From positions 26,982 through 90,981 of the forward strand of contig CACWMG010000001.1 in NCBI GenBank assembly GCA_902761975.1: 64,000 bases of DNA, in the 5' to 3' direction. Position 1 is the first letter of the stretch. The number at the start of each line of letters is the position of its first letter. This DNA is from Candidatus Avelusimicrobium pecoris. GTDB taxonomy: Bacteria > Elusimicrobiota > Elusimicrobia > Elusimicrobiales > Elusimicrobiaceae. Both the position numbers and the translations under genes were made by a program. Positions 44,309 to 52,412 of the stretch are shown here, one piece after another. The notes below the pieces were generated by a model. The model searched no databases. It had not been told where the DNA came from and saw nothing but the letters and a program-made list of their open reading frames with translations.

Positions 44309-45477
44309 TTGAAATTAAACTCAAAGCTAAAGAAGAACGCCGCCTCAATGCCGGGCATTGGTGGGTGTTTTCCAACGAGATTGACGGCCTGGACACGTCT
44401 ATTGAGCCGGGCACGTTGGTGCGTGTGCTGTCCCACGAGGGCAAACAAGTGGGGCATGGGTATTTTAACCCGCATAGTTTAATTGCGGTGCGTCTGTTGC
44501 AAAAAGGCGAAGACGCCCTGCCCGAAGATTTTGTATTTGAAAACTTGGATAACGCGTACGCCTACCGCAAAGAAATTGGCGTGCGCAAATACGGGCGCAT
44601 GTGCTATGGCGAGGCCGATAATATGCCCGGCTTGGTGGTGGACCGGTATGGCGACGTATTGGTAGTGGACGTATTGACCGCAGGCATGGAGCGGTTGAAA
44701 CCCCAAATTACCAAAGCGTTACAAAAGATTTTTAAACCCACCGGCATTTATTACAAAAACGATAGTGCTTTCCGTGCGTTGGAAGGGTTAACCAACACGC
44801 CGGAAATAGTGGGCGAAGTGCCCGACCAAGTGGAAATAGAAGAAAACGGTGTAAAATATATCGTCCCCTTGCGCGGCGGGCAAAAGACCGGTTTTTATTT
44901 TGACCAACGTGAAAACCGCGAATTTCTAAAACCCTATTTCAAAGATAAACTGGTGCTTGATTTATATTCGTATATCGGCTCGTTTGGTATTACAGCCGCC
45001 TTGGCCGGCGCTACGCAAGTGTGGGGGTGCGATTCCTCTGCCGCCGCCGTGGAATGCGCCAAGAAAAACGCCGAACTTAACGGCGTGCAAGACACAGTGG
45101 TGTTTCACCGCGACGACGCCGAGCGGCTCCTTTCCGCCCTTAAAAAGGGCGAACTGCCCGACACGCCCGATATGGTCCTGTTGGACCCGCCTGCCTTTGT
45201 CAAAAGCCGCAAAGCGTTGCCGCAAGCGGTGGGGCTGTATGTAAAGCTTGTTAAAATGGCATTGGAAGGGATGAAAGCCGGCAGCTATTTGGCGTTTTCT
45301 ACCTGTAGCCACCACATTTCGCGCGAGCTGTTTGTGGATATCATCCGCCAGGGGGCTAGTAAAGCCGGGCGGCAAGCGGTGTTAGTGGAACTGCGCGGGC
45401 AAGCCAAGGACCACCCCATTTTAATTGGGATGCCGGAAACGGAGTACTTGCATTTTGCCCTAATTCAAGTAAAATAA
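44305..45477 (+). CDS. rlmI: RlmI-like 23S rRNA (cytosine-C5) methyltransferase
   Basis: 390 residues, GTG start overlapping the pyrE stop. The N-terminal PUA domain (RRLNAGHWWVFSNEID) is followed by a SAM-dependent methyltransferase domain with VLDLYSYIGSFGITAALAGA, DPPAFVKSRK and the catalytic cysteine in FSTCSHHIS. This is the RlmI/YccW arrangement, modifying C1962-type position of 23S rRNA. The structured element of pilin 4 begins 52 bases downstream and may be on the same transcript. Confidence 0.88.
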   Translation: MIEIKLKAKEERRLNAGHWWVFSNEIDGLDTSIEPGTLVRVLSHEGKQVGHGYFNPHSLIAVRLLQKGEDALPEDFVFENLDNAYAYRKEIGVRKYGRMCYGEADNMPGLVVDRYGDVLVVDVLTAGMERLKPQITKALQKIFKPTGIYYKNDSAFRALEGLTNTPEIVGEVPDQVEIEENGVKYIVPLRGGQKTGFYFDQRENREFLKPYFKDKLVLDLYSYIGSFGITAALAGATQVWGCDSSAAAVECAKKNAELNGVQDTVVFHRDDAERLLSALKKGELPDTPDMVLLDPPAFVKSRKALPQAVGLYVKLVKMALEGMKAGSYLAFSTCSHHISRELFVDIIRQGASKAGRQAVLVELRGQAKDHPILIGMPETEYLHFALIQVK

Positions 45478-45528
45478 GAGCGTAGGAGGATTTTTTAAAC
45501 CGCGCACCAAGCGCACCAAACTTTAAAA

Positions 45529-45732
45529 CTATTTTGGAAACTGTATTTTACAGTAGATGTGGCATAAGCCATACAGCAAAACACCAAAATAGCCGCTGAG
45601 GTAGCAAGGACGATTGCAAGCGTTTTTCTACCGAATGTTTCCCGCCCGTAAGGGCGGGGGCTACGGCTGTTATATTTAGGGTCTGTTTTGCTGCCCCGGG
45701 TATAATAGTCCGTTTTTTTTATACCCCGGGGC
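45529..45732 (+). ncRNA. Pilin-leader structured element, copy 3 (upstream of pilin 4)
   Basis: Start CTATTTTGGAA; hairpin ACTGTA/TACAGT; hairpin TGGC-ATAA-GCCA; closing stem CAGCAAAACA (45574-45583)/TGTTTTGCTG (45684-45693); AAAATAGCCG pairing with CGGCTGTTAT. Inside are GGTAG/CTACC, the linker CGAATGTTT, and CCCGCCCGTAAGGGCGGG. The final hairpin is long: CCCCGGGTATAA...TCCGTTT...TTATACCCCGGGG (45694-45731). No promoter was seen just upstream, so it may be made by read-through from rlmI. Confidence 0.78.
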
Positions 45733-45776
45733 CGACAATTAAAAAGGGCCTAATGGCCCAAAAAGGAAACAAAGGT

Positions 45777-46457
45777 ATGAAAAAAAATGGAAATGTAGAT
45801 GTAGTCATTTGTCCCCCTTGTGGGGAAAACGTCGCGTTAGCGACAAAAAGAGGGGCTAATAAGGTAAGTCCTATTTTGCCCCTCCTACCCCGCCTAACGG
45901 CGGTACTCCCTCCACAAGGGCGGGAGATAACAACGCGCGGGTTTACGCTCATTGAGCTACTGGTGGTGGTGCTGATTATTGGTATTTTGGCGGCGGTAGC
46001 TGTGCCGCAATATCAAAAAGCGGTGCTGAAAAGCCGCTTTACACAAGCCAAAACCATGGCAAATGCGTTGAGCAAAGCGGAAGAGGTGTATTATTTGGCT
46101 AATGGACAATATACATCGCATGTAGAAGATTTAGATGTCACGTTGGATTATACATCCTCGAGTGAAGACCTGGACAATAAACAGGCCTGCGATCCGGAGG
46201 ACCCAGGGTGTTACTATCATACAGCATGGGGATATTGTTCTTTAAATTCAGGGGGGCAAGTGGTTTGTAAATTGAGAGGTAAATTCCCAGATATAGGTAT
46301 TGTAATAGGGCTGGTACATAGTGCACTTGATTGGAAAGGGCAGACTTTATGTATAACATCCAATGATGCTACGGAGAATGATACAACTTACAAAATTTGC
46401 CAAACGGAAACGGGAAAAACTGTTCCCTCTTATTCCGGCAATCTTTTTTTGTATTGA
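45777..46457 (+). CDS. Type IV prepilin (pilin 4) with 55-residue leader
   Basis: 226 residues from the ATG at 45777, which follows AAAGGAAACAAAGGT; an upstream in-frame ATG at 45753 lacks a ribosome-binding site. The cut is predicted after G55, before [19 protein letters not shown]. Residues ~12-50 of the leader are the translation of a ~118-bp repeat (45810-45927); like pilin 1 it contains CPPCGE. The mature part has several cysteines and ends in a hydrophobic NLFLY. It converges on the tRNA-Phe gene, 21 bases away. Confidence 0.88.
   Translation: MKKNGNVDVVICPPCGENVALATKRGANKVSPILPLLPRLTAVLPPQGREITTRGFTLIELLVVVLIIGILAAVAVPQYQKAVLKSRFTQAKTMANALSKAEEVYYLANGQYTSHVEDLDVTLDYTSSSEDLDNKQACDPEDPGCYYHTAWGYCSLNSGGQVVCKLRGKFPDIGIVIGLVHSALDWKGQTLCITSNDATENDTTYKICQTETGKTVPSYSGNLFLY
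45810..45927 (+). repeat. ~118-bp repeat R, copy 3 (inside pilin 4 leader)
   Basis: TGTCCCCCTTGTGGGGAAAA ... CTCCCTCCACAAGGGCGGGA-GA, with inner hairpin GTCGCGTTAGCGAC. It aligns with the intergenic copy at 33923 along its length. It is open in the pilin frame. Confidence 0.8.
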
Positions 46458-46478
46458 TGAAATTAGGCAGAAAAAGAA

Positions 46479-46550
46479 TGCCGAGGGACAGGATCGAACT
46501 GTCGACACCTGGTTTTTCAGACCAGTGCTCTACCACTGAGCTACCTCGGC
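46479..46550 (-). tRNA. tRNA-Phe (GAA)
   Basis: Minus strand. Acceptor GCCGAGG/CCTCGGC, D-arm GCTCAGTGGTAGAGC, anticodon arm CTGGT-CTGAAAA-ACCAG giving GAA, T-arm with GTTCGATCC, discriminator A. CCA is not encoded. A complete cloverleaf of 72 bases. Confidence 0.96.
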
Positions 46551-46583
46551 ATTACACACATATTATACCAAAGTTCTAGCAGT

Positions 46584-46701
46584 TTTTCAAATTTGGGTTA
46601 TCTAAGGCCGACTTTCGCTTGCGTACCTGCGGCGCATTGCGCCGTCCGCAGGATGTACGCCACGCTCAACTTGCGGCCTTACCTAATCTCAAATTTGAAA
46701 A
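46584..46701. repeat. Long hairpin with TTTTTCAAATTTG ends
   Basis: TTTTCAAATTTG pairs with CAAATTTGAAAA, then TAAGGCCG/CGGCCTTA, GCGTAC/GTACGC and CTGCGGCGC/GCGCCG-CCGCAG at the tip. The result is an almost continuous ~118-nt stem-loop between tRNA-Phe and the fRMsr-like gene. A second hairpin with a TTTTTCAAA end is at 52413-52517. It looks like a miniature inverted-repeat element. No gene is supported. Confidence 0.65.
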
Positions 46702-46763
46702 CAGGGTGTATAATAATGGTTTGGAATGTGAAGTGGCGGTTTTTCAAATTAGAATTTTCCTAT

Positions 46764-47216
46764 CTACAGTTTACTGTGCTTTGTAAAAAGTTCCACAGCT
46801 TGCTCTAAATAGGTTTGGTCCGCGGCATTAAAGCGCGCTAATACCGGGGAATCTATATCTAACACGCCCCATACGTGCCCGTCCTTAAAAATAGGTACTA
46901 CAATCTCACTGTTGGACGCACTGTCGCACGCAATATGCCCCTTAAATTCGTGCACGTTTTTAACTAGTTGCGTTTGCCCGGTTTGCGCCGCCGTGCCGCA
47001 TACGCCTTTGCCTAGCGGGATGCGTACGCACGCCGGTTTGCCTTGGAACGGCCCCAACACGAGCGTATCCCCACGCAACACGTAAAACCCGGCCCAGTTC
47101 AGTTTATCTAACCCGTTAAACAGCACGGACGACATATTAGCCATATTGGCTACCGGGTCGGTTTCCATAGCAAGTAAGCCCTCTAACTGGCGTAGTAAAA
47201 GGGGGTAGTTGTTCAT
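46764..47216 (-). CDS. msrC: GAF-domain free methionine-R-sulfoxide reductase
   Basis: 150 residues, a single GAF domain. WAGFYVLRGDTLVLGPFQGK, RIPLGKGVCGTAAQTG and HIACDSASNSEIVVPI are fRMsr signatures. The three cysteines (in PACVRI, GVCGTA, IACDSA) match those needed for reduction of free Met-R-sulfoxide. It would act in oxidative-damage repair, in line with an oxygen-sensitive ferredoxin enzyme encoded divergently. The symbol follows common usage for this family. Confidence 0.87.
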   Translation of the reverse strand: MNNYPLLLRQLEGLLAMETDPVANMANMSSVLFNGLDKLNWAGFYVLRGDTLVLGPFQGKPACVRIPLGKGVCGTAAQTGQTQLVKNVHEFKGHIACDSASNSEIVVPIFKDGHVWGVLDIDSPVLARFNAADQTYLEQAVELFTKHSKL

Positions 47217-47296
47217 ACCCTTATTGTATCATTATTGCAATTATCCTACAAAAAGACTTACAATAATGGGTAGGGCCTGTGTGCCCCAGGAGGCTT

Positions 47297-47503
47297 ATGC
47301 CAAGAATTGAAGTAGATGAAAACCGCTGTAAAGCGTGTTATTTATGCGTAAGCGTATGCCCCAAAAAATGTTTGGGCAAAAGCAAAACCATTAGCAAAAA
47401 AGGATATTTCCCCGCGGTGCAAGAACGCCCGCAAGACTGCATTGGGTGCAAGATGTGCTATGTGATGTGCCCGGATGTAGCCATTACCGTTTTGAAAGAT
47501 TAA
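47297..47503 (+). CDS. korD: 2-oxoacid:ferredoxin oxidoreductase, delta (ferredoxin) subunit
   Basis: 68 residues with two 4Fe-4S sites: CKACYLCVSVCPKKC and CIGCKMCYVMCPD. The ATG at 47297 follows AGGAGG. It passes electrons from the catalytic subunits to ferredoxin. First gene of a four-gene operon. Confidence 0.92.
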   Translation: MPRIEVDENRCKACYLCVSVCPKKCLGKSKTISKKGYFPAVQERPQDCIGCKMCYVMCPDVAITVLKD

Positions 47504-47515
47504 GGATTTTTTACT

Positions 47516-48682
47516 ATGACCCAAAAAACGTTACGAAAAGGAAACGAAGCCCTAGCTGAAGGTGCTATCCGCGCCGGGGTGCGTTTCTTTGCCGGGTACC
47601 CCATTACCCCGCAAAACGAAGTACCGGAATATATGTCCGCCCATATTGCAGACGCAGGCGGTGCGTTTGTGCAGGCCGAAAGTGAGTTGGCCGCTATCAA
47701 TATGGTGTACGGCGCGGCCGCTACCGGCACGCGCGCTATGACGTCTTCTTCTTCCCCGGGCATTAGCCTGAAACAAGAGGGGATTACCTATTGTGCCAGT
47801 GCCGATTTACCGTGCCTGATTGTGAACGTCATGCGTGGCGGGCCGGGCCTGGGCAGTATTGCCGGGGCGCAAGGGGATTATTTCCAGGCTACGCGCGGCG
47901 GCGGAAACGGGGATTATCATATTTTAGTACTAGCACCCAACTCGGTAGAAGAATTGGGAAATTTCCCCAAACTGGCTTTTGACTTAGCCGAAAAATACCG
48001 TATGCCCGCTATGATTTTGGCCGACGGGATTTTAGGGCAGATGATGGAAAGTATGTCTTTTAATTTTGACCCGGTGGACCCCAATAAACTGGGCAAATTT
48101 GACTGGGCGGTGGACATCCACAAAAACGGTCGTGCTAAAAATAACGTGTTTTCTTACAAAGGCGATAATTTGATTGCCGACGTGGTGGAACGCGCCAAAC
48201 GCTACGGTCTGGTGGAACAAACCGAACAACGCTACGAAGAGCGCAACTGCGAAGGGGCCGACGTGATTTTGGTGGCTTACGGGTTGTCTTCCCGCGCCTG
48301 TTTAGAGGCTGTGAACCACGCCCAAGAGCAAGGCCTGAAAGTGGGGCTCTTCCGCCCGATTACATTGTGGCCGTTCCCGTCTAAAAGGCTGGCGCAGCTA
48401 GCCGGAAAAACCAAAGCTATGCTCGTGGTAGAGCAGAGCTTGGGCCAACTGGTGCAAGATGTAAAACTAGCCGTAGGGGATCAAGTGCCGGTGGGGCTTA
48501 ATGCCTATCCCGCCGGAGGACAGCCGGACGGTGCCCAAATTTTAACGGCGGCAAAATCGCTTTTAACAGGTCAAAAAGAGGGGCTATTTACCCTTAAAGA
48601 CCATGCGGACGGGTTCACTTTCCACTGTGCACGCGATTTGAAATTAGGCGTACAGGGCGACCGCAAGGGGGAAACCAAATGA
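47516..48682 (+). CDS. korA: 2-oxoacid:ferredoxin oxidoreductase, alpha subunit (VorB/KorA)
   Basis: 388 residues. RKGNEALAEGAIRAGVRFF, GYPITPQNEVPEYM, SSSSPGISLKQEGITY and VMRGGPGLGSIAGAQGDYFQ are very close to proteins usually annotated VorB (2-ketoisovalerate) or KorA (2-oxoglutarate). Substrate cannot be told from the sequence alone. The complex makes or uses acyl-CoA with reduced ferredoxin, a hallmark of anaerobes. It overlaps korB by four bases. Confidence 0.9.
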   Translation: MTQKTLRKGNEALAEGAIRAGVRFFAGYPITPQNEVPEYMSAHIADAGGAFVQAESELAAINMVYGAAATGTRAMTSSSSPGISLKQEGITYCASADLPCLIVNVMRGGPGLGSIAGAQGDYFQATRGGGNGDYHILVLAPNSVEELGNFPKLAFDLAEKYRMPAMILADGILGQMMESMSFNFDPVDPNKLGKFDWAVDIHKNGRAKNNVFSYKGDNLIADVVERAKRYGLVEQTEQRYEERNCEGADVILVAYGLSSRACLEAVNHAQEQGLKVGLFRPITLWPFPSKRLAQLAGKTKAMLVVEQSLGQLVQDVKLAVGDQVPVGLNAYPAGGQPDGAQILTAAKSLLTGQKEGLFTLKDHADGFTFHCARDLKLGVQGDRKGETK

Positions 48683-49425
48683 GTACCATTTTAGCTAAAA
48701 AACCAAACGCGCTGACCGACGTGCCTATGCACTACTGCCCCGGATGCGGGCACGGCATTGTGCACCGCTTGATTGCCGAAACCTTAGAAGAACTGGGCGT
48801 GGCCGAGCGCGCAATTGGCGTGGCCCCGGTGGGATGCGCGGTGTTTGCCGACTCTTACTTTGCGTGTGATTGCGTGCAAGGTGCCCACGGGCGCGGCCCC
48901 GCCATTGCTACGGGGATTAAACGCTCCAAACCGCAGGCGATTGTGTTTTCCTATCAAGGGGATGGCGATTTGGCCTCTATCGGTATGGCGGAAATTGTGC
49001 ATGCCGCCGTGCGCAACGAGAACATTACCGTCATTTTTATTAACAACGCTATTTACGGGATGACCGGCGGCCAAATGGCCCCGACCACCTTGGTTGGCCA
49101 AGTGGCTACCACCGCCCCCAAAGGGCGCGACCCGAAACTGCAAGGTTGGCCCATCAATATGTGCGAAATGTTGGCGCAGATTACCGGCAGTAAATTTTTA
49201 GCGCGCGGTGCGGTGGATACCCCGCAAAACGTGCTGAAAACGAAACAATACCTTAAAAAAGCGTTTGAAAACCAGATAAATAACGTCGGGTTTTCTATGG
49301 TGGAAGTCATTTCCCAATGCCCTACCAACTGGCATGCGGACGTACAGCAAGCGTTGGAATTTGTGCGTACCAAAATGATGCCACAATATCCGCTGGGCGT
49401 ATTTAAAGACAAGGGGGCCAACTAA
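48679..49425 (+). CDS. korB: 2-oxoacid:ferredoxin oxidoreductase, beta subunit
   Basis: 248 residues, the thiamine-diphosphate-binding subunit. HYCPGCGHGIVHRLIAE and the TPP motif GDGDLASIGMAEIVHAA with NNAIYGMTGGQMAPTT are diagnostic. Overlaps korA and korC starts. Confidence 0.93.
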   Translation: MSTILAKKPNALTDVPMHYCPGCGHGIVHRLIAETLEELGVAERAIGVAPVGCAVFADSYFACDCVQGAHGRGPAIATGIKRSKPQAIVFSYQGDGDLASIGMAEIVHAAVRNENITVIFINNAIYGMTGGQMAPTTLVGQVATTAPKGRDPKLQGWPINMCEMLAQITGSKFLARGAVDTPQNVLKTKQYLKKAFENQINNVGFSMVEVISQCPTNWHADVQQALEFVRTKMMPQYPLGVFKDKGAN

Positions 49426-49958
49426 TGTATCAAGGGATTCGTATTGCCGGATTTGGCGGACAAGGCGTTATTTCCGCCGGGATTTTACTGGCGCAAGCCG
49501 GCGTGGAAAATAAATTAAACGCCAGCTGGTTGCCGTCCTACGGGCCGGAAATGCGCGGCGGCACGGCGAACTGCTCGGTGGTAGTGAGCGACGGCGAAGT
49601 ATATACGCCTATTGTCTCCCGCCCCGATAGCGTGATTGTGATGAACGAGCCGTCTTTGCCTAAATTTGAGCCCATGCTTAAAAAAGGCGGGTTACTCATC
49701 TTAAATAGCTCGCTTATCAACTCGCGCCCGACGCGCACGGATATTAAAACCGTGTGCGTGCCGTGCAATCAAATTGCGCAGGAACTGGGTATGGACCGTA
49801 TTGCCAACCTGGTGGCGTTAGGCGCGTTTATTAAACTTACGGGTGCGGTGAGTATAGAGGCCGTGGCTGACGCTATGAAAAAAGTGTATAAGCGCGCCAA
49901 GCCGGAGATGTTGGCGCTTAATAAAAAAGCGTTAGAGGCCGGTTTTAACGCGGTGTAA
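49425..49958 (+). CDS. korC: 2-oxoacid:ferredoxin oxidoreductase, gamma subunit
   Basis: 177 residues. IRIAGFGGQGVISAGILLAQ and SYGPEMRGGTANCSVVVSD are typical of the gamma subunit. Its last 14 bases overlap the end of the converging MFS gene on the other strand. Confidence 0.92.
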   Translation: MYQGIRIAGFGGQGVISAGILLAQAGVENKLNASWLPSYGPEMRGGTANCSVVVSDGEVYTPIVSRPDSVIVMNEPSLPKFEPMLKKGGLLILNSSLINSRPTRTDIKTVCVPCNQIAQELGMDRIANLVALGAFIKLTGAVSIEAVADAMKKVYKRAKPEMLALNKKALEAGFNAV

Positions 49959-51120
49959 ACAAACGTCTGCAAGCACACGCCCCGGGGATTAAAAATAGCG
50001 TTGCTAAAAAGACGGCTAATTTCAAATTCCATGCGTCCGACGCCCACCCAATGAGGGTGGGCGATAAGGCGTCCCCCAGTAAATGAATCATCAAAATATT
50101 AAGTGCAAACGCCATAGCGCGGATGTGGGCATTTGTTGTGGCGACCAAGGCGGCGGCAATTGCCCCGGTGGGCATAAACAAAAGCGTTAACGCCAGGCCC
50201 ATCCAACCCAAAACAGCAGCGGTATGTGTGCTATACAGGGCCAACCAACAACACGGTAAAGCGGCCAGAAAACTGCCGGAAATTAGTTTATAATACGCGT
50301 TTTGCGTGCGCTTTAACAGGGCCGCGGCCAGTTGCCCACCCAGATACGTGCCGATTGCACCACCGATAATTATTAAAATGCCAAAATAAGTGCCCGCTTG
50401 GGCCACATTGACCCCTACGTAACGGTGCAAATAGGTGGGCATCCAGGCGGCTAAACCGCCCATGACAAACGTCATCATGGCTTGGGCAAAACAGACCCGT
50501 AAAAAGGGCTGATTTTGAAGGAGCGGTAAGTAATCCCGCAAAGCCGGGCGGACGGTTTGCGTTTCGCGCACGGTGTCTTTTAGTAAGGTGAGGGCTAATA
50601 TAGCTAAGAGTACGCCCGGTACTCCCGCCACCATAAAAGCGATTCTCCACCCCCAGTGAGTGCCTACTAAGCCGCCCAGTACATAGCCCAGCGCACTGCC
50701 CACAGGCAACGCCAGGCCAAATGCGGCCAAGAGGGGAGCGTGTTTTTCTTTGGGGTAATTTTCAGCCAAAAAAGGTTGGGCCATGGTGGTAAAACCGCCC
50801 TCGCCTACGCCAATTAAACCGCGCGGAATTAAAAGCGACGCATAATTTTTAGCCAGCCCGCACGCCAGGGTGGCCCCGCTCCACAGTAGGGCACTGAGTG
50901 CAATTAAACGCGGGCGAGAAAAACGGTCCGCCAGGTAGCCCATGACCGGGGCATAACACATATATACGACCATAAAGGCCGAGGCCAGGGTGCCGAGCTG
51001 AAAATCGGTTAAATGCAGGTCTTGCTGTAAGAGGGGAAAGACGGAAAAAAGGACTTGCCTATCCAGGTAATTGAGCAAGTTTAGGCCAAATAAAATCCAA
51101 AATAAATGCTTGATTTTCAT
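49945..51120 (-). CDS. MFS transporter (Spinster-like)
   Basis: 391 residues, about twelve membrane helices. NLLNYLDRQVLFSVFPLLQQ at the start and motif A GYLADRFSRPRLIAL are clear; GLIGVGEGGFTTMAQPFLAE resembles Spinster/hexuronate-type members. The substrate is unknown. It is a single-gene unit converging on the kor operon. Confidence 0.85.
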   Translation of the reverse strand: MKIKHLFWILFGLNLLNYLDRQVLFSVFPLLQQDLHLTDFQLGTLASAFMVVYMCYAPVMGYLADRFSRPRLIALSALLWSGATLACGLAKNYASLLIPRGLIGVGEGGFTTMAQPFLAENYPKEKHAPLLAAFGLALPVGSALGYVLGGLVGTHWGWRIAFMVAGVPGVLLAILALTLLKDTVRETQTVRPALRDYLPLLQNQPFLRVCFAQAMMTFVMGGLAAWMPTYLHRYVGVNVAQAGTYFGILIIIGGAIGTYLGGQLAAALLKRTQNAYYKLISGSFLAALPCCWLALYSTHTAAVLGWMGLALTLLFMPTGAIAAALVATTNAHIRAMAFALNILMIHLLGDALSPTLIGWASDAWNLKLAVFLATLFLIPGACACRRLFTPR

Positions 51121-51158
51121 GCGCTTATTCTTATTCTATAAAAAAAGGACGAATTTTG

Positions 51159-51164
51159 TATAAT
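51159..51164 (+). promoter_or_regulatory. -10 box of the short prepilin-like gene
   Basis: TATAAT (51159-51164) lies only eight bases before the ATG at 51173, so transcription would begin at or next to the start codon, giving a nearly leaderless mRNA. No clear -35 was found. Confidence 0.5.
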
Positions 51165-51172
51165 AAGAGCGT

Positions 51173-51403
51173 ATGAAAGGATTTACGTTTATAGAACTGC
51201 TCTTGGGAGTGCTGATTATAGGCGGGCTGATGTTGTTTTTCTTGCCGCGGTACACGCAACAGGTGCAAAAAGAACACCAAACGCAAATGAAGGTATTAAA
51301 CAGCGCGCGTAATTTGCAAAAACAATTAGATGCCCAGCAAGCGCGCCAACAACAGCAACTGGACCAACTGGGTGGGGCTCGCCCACTTAATCGCAAACGA
51401 TAG
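51173..51403 (+). CDS. Short prepilin-like protein (pilin 5)
   Basis: 76 residues. A three-residue leader MKG precedes FTFIELLLGVLIIGGLMLFF, with E5, so it should be recognised by prepilin peptidase. The rest is a Gln-rich helix (KQLDAQQARQQQQLDQLGG) and a basic end, with no room for the usual globular domain. It may be a minor pseudopilin, a pilus assembly regulator or a truncated gene. No ribosome-binding site is visible, in line with a leaderless transcript. Pilin 6 follows after 32 bases. Confidence 0.72.
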   Translation: MKGFTFIELLLGVLIIGGLMLFFLPRYTQQVQKEHQTQMKVLNSARNLQKQLDAQQARQQQQLDQLGGARPLNRKR

Positions 51404-51435
51404 TTATTTGATAAAATACTACTAAAGGAGAATTT

Positions 51436-51849
51436 ATGAAGAAAGGTTTTACACTGATTGAACTATTGATTGTAATGGTAATTGTTAGCTCTTTGATTGC
51501 GGTAGCACTGCCTAAATATAACCGCGCGATGGAGCGCGGACGTGCGTTGGAAGGAATTAACAAGGTAAAATATGCGGCAGAGTACATAGCGGCCAAATGC
51601 CTTGCCACGGGTATTGCAACAACAAATACAACTGATGTTACCAAAGGAGAGGATACTTTTATTCAGGATTATGATACCCCGCCGAATACGGTTACGTCTG
51701 AATGTGAGGCAACAGTTAGTTTTAAACGCAACAGCTCCAGTGGGTGGAATTATACCTTAACGGCTGTGAGTGATGAAGAAAAAACCACCATTACGTGTAG
51801 CGGAACAGATTGCGAAGCGTTAGGGTTGGTGGCGGACGATTTATTATAA
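51436..51849 (+). CDS. Type IV prepilin (pilin 6), normal leader
   Basis: 137 residues. The leader MKKG is four residues; the mature N-terminus is FTLIELLIVMVIVSSLIAVA, more divergent than in the other pilins. AAAGGAG precedes the ATG. The small globular part has four cysteines. No structured element or inserted repeat is present. It ends with a strong terminator shared with trmL. Confidence 0.88.
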   Translation: MKKGFTLIELLIVMVIVSSLIAVALPKYNRAMERGRALEGINKVKYAAEYIAAKCLATGIATTNTTDVTKGEDTFIQDYDTPPNTVTSECEATVSFKRNSSSGWNYTLTAVSDEEKTTITCSGTDCEALGLVADDLL

Positions 51850-51868
51850 AGAGTACGGTTGTTCGTAT

Positions 51869-51899
51869 AGCGGGCTACGAGAGTGGCCCGCTTTTTTTA
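51869..51899. terminator. Terminator after pilin 6, overlapping the trmL end
   Basis: AGCGGGC pairs with GCCCGCT around a ten-base loop, followed by TTTTTTT on the plus strand. The last codons of trmL on the minus strand lie inside the right half, so one sequence is both coding end and terminator. Confidence 0.85.
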
Positions 51900-52345
51900 T
51901 GTTGGCGCAACGTTTCAAACAGCACAATCGCCGCTGAGCTGGATAAATTGAGTGAGCGCACGGGGCCCGTCATGGGAATAGTGAACAAACGGTCTTTGTA
52001 AATTTCGTAAAACTCCGGCGGCAAGCCAAAGCCCTCTGCCCCAAAACATAAGAAGGCGTCTGCGGGGATGGGTACGTCCCAATACGCGGTTTTGCCTTTG
52101 GTAGAGAGGAAAAACAGTTTTTCGCGCGCGGGTTGTTCTTTTTCTAAAAAAAGCTCCCAGGTTTCGTAGCGGCGGTAGTCCAAATTGGGCCAATAATCTA
52201 GCCCACTGCGGCGGATTTCTTTAGACGCAATTTTAAAACCCAGTTTGCCCACCAGGTGCAGGCGCGTTCCCGTAGCGACGCAGGAGCGGCCGATATTGCC
52301 GGTGTTAAAGGGGATTTCGGGGTTAATAAGTACAATATTTAACAT
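51875..52345 (-). CDS. trmL: tRNA (cytidine/uridine-34 2'-O)-methyltransferase
   Basis: SPOUT-fold enzyme modifying the wobble base of tRNA-Leu, 156 residues. NIVLINPEIPFNTGNIGRSC at the start, then FGAEGFGLPPE and IPMTGPVRSLNLSSSAAIVL, the knot that binds SAM, are diagnostic. Confidence 0.93.
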   Translation of the reverse strand: MLNIVLINPEIPFNTGNIGRSCVATGTRLHLVGKLGFKIASKEIRRSGLDYWPNLDYRRYETWELFLEKEQPAREKLFFLSTKGKTAYWDVPIPADAFLCFGAEGFGLPPEFYEIYKDRLFTIPMTGPVRSLNLSSSAAIVLFETLRQHKKSGPLS

Positions 52346-52412
52346 AATTTATTTTACCTACGCTATAACAGTTCGCAGCCCATCAGCACCGCGTAGGGTA
52401 GTGGATAAGATG

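Noticed and set aside
45694..45731. The last hairpin of element copy 3 as a terminator or as a promoter because of its TATAAT
   Set aside because: No T-run follows the stem, and no -35 lies at a proper distance; the same position is a hairpin in the other four copies.
45753..45776. ATG at 45753 as the start of pilin 4
   Set aside because: No ribosome-binding site in front of it; AAAGGAAACAAAGGT precedes the ATG at 45777, and MKK is the usual beginning.
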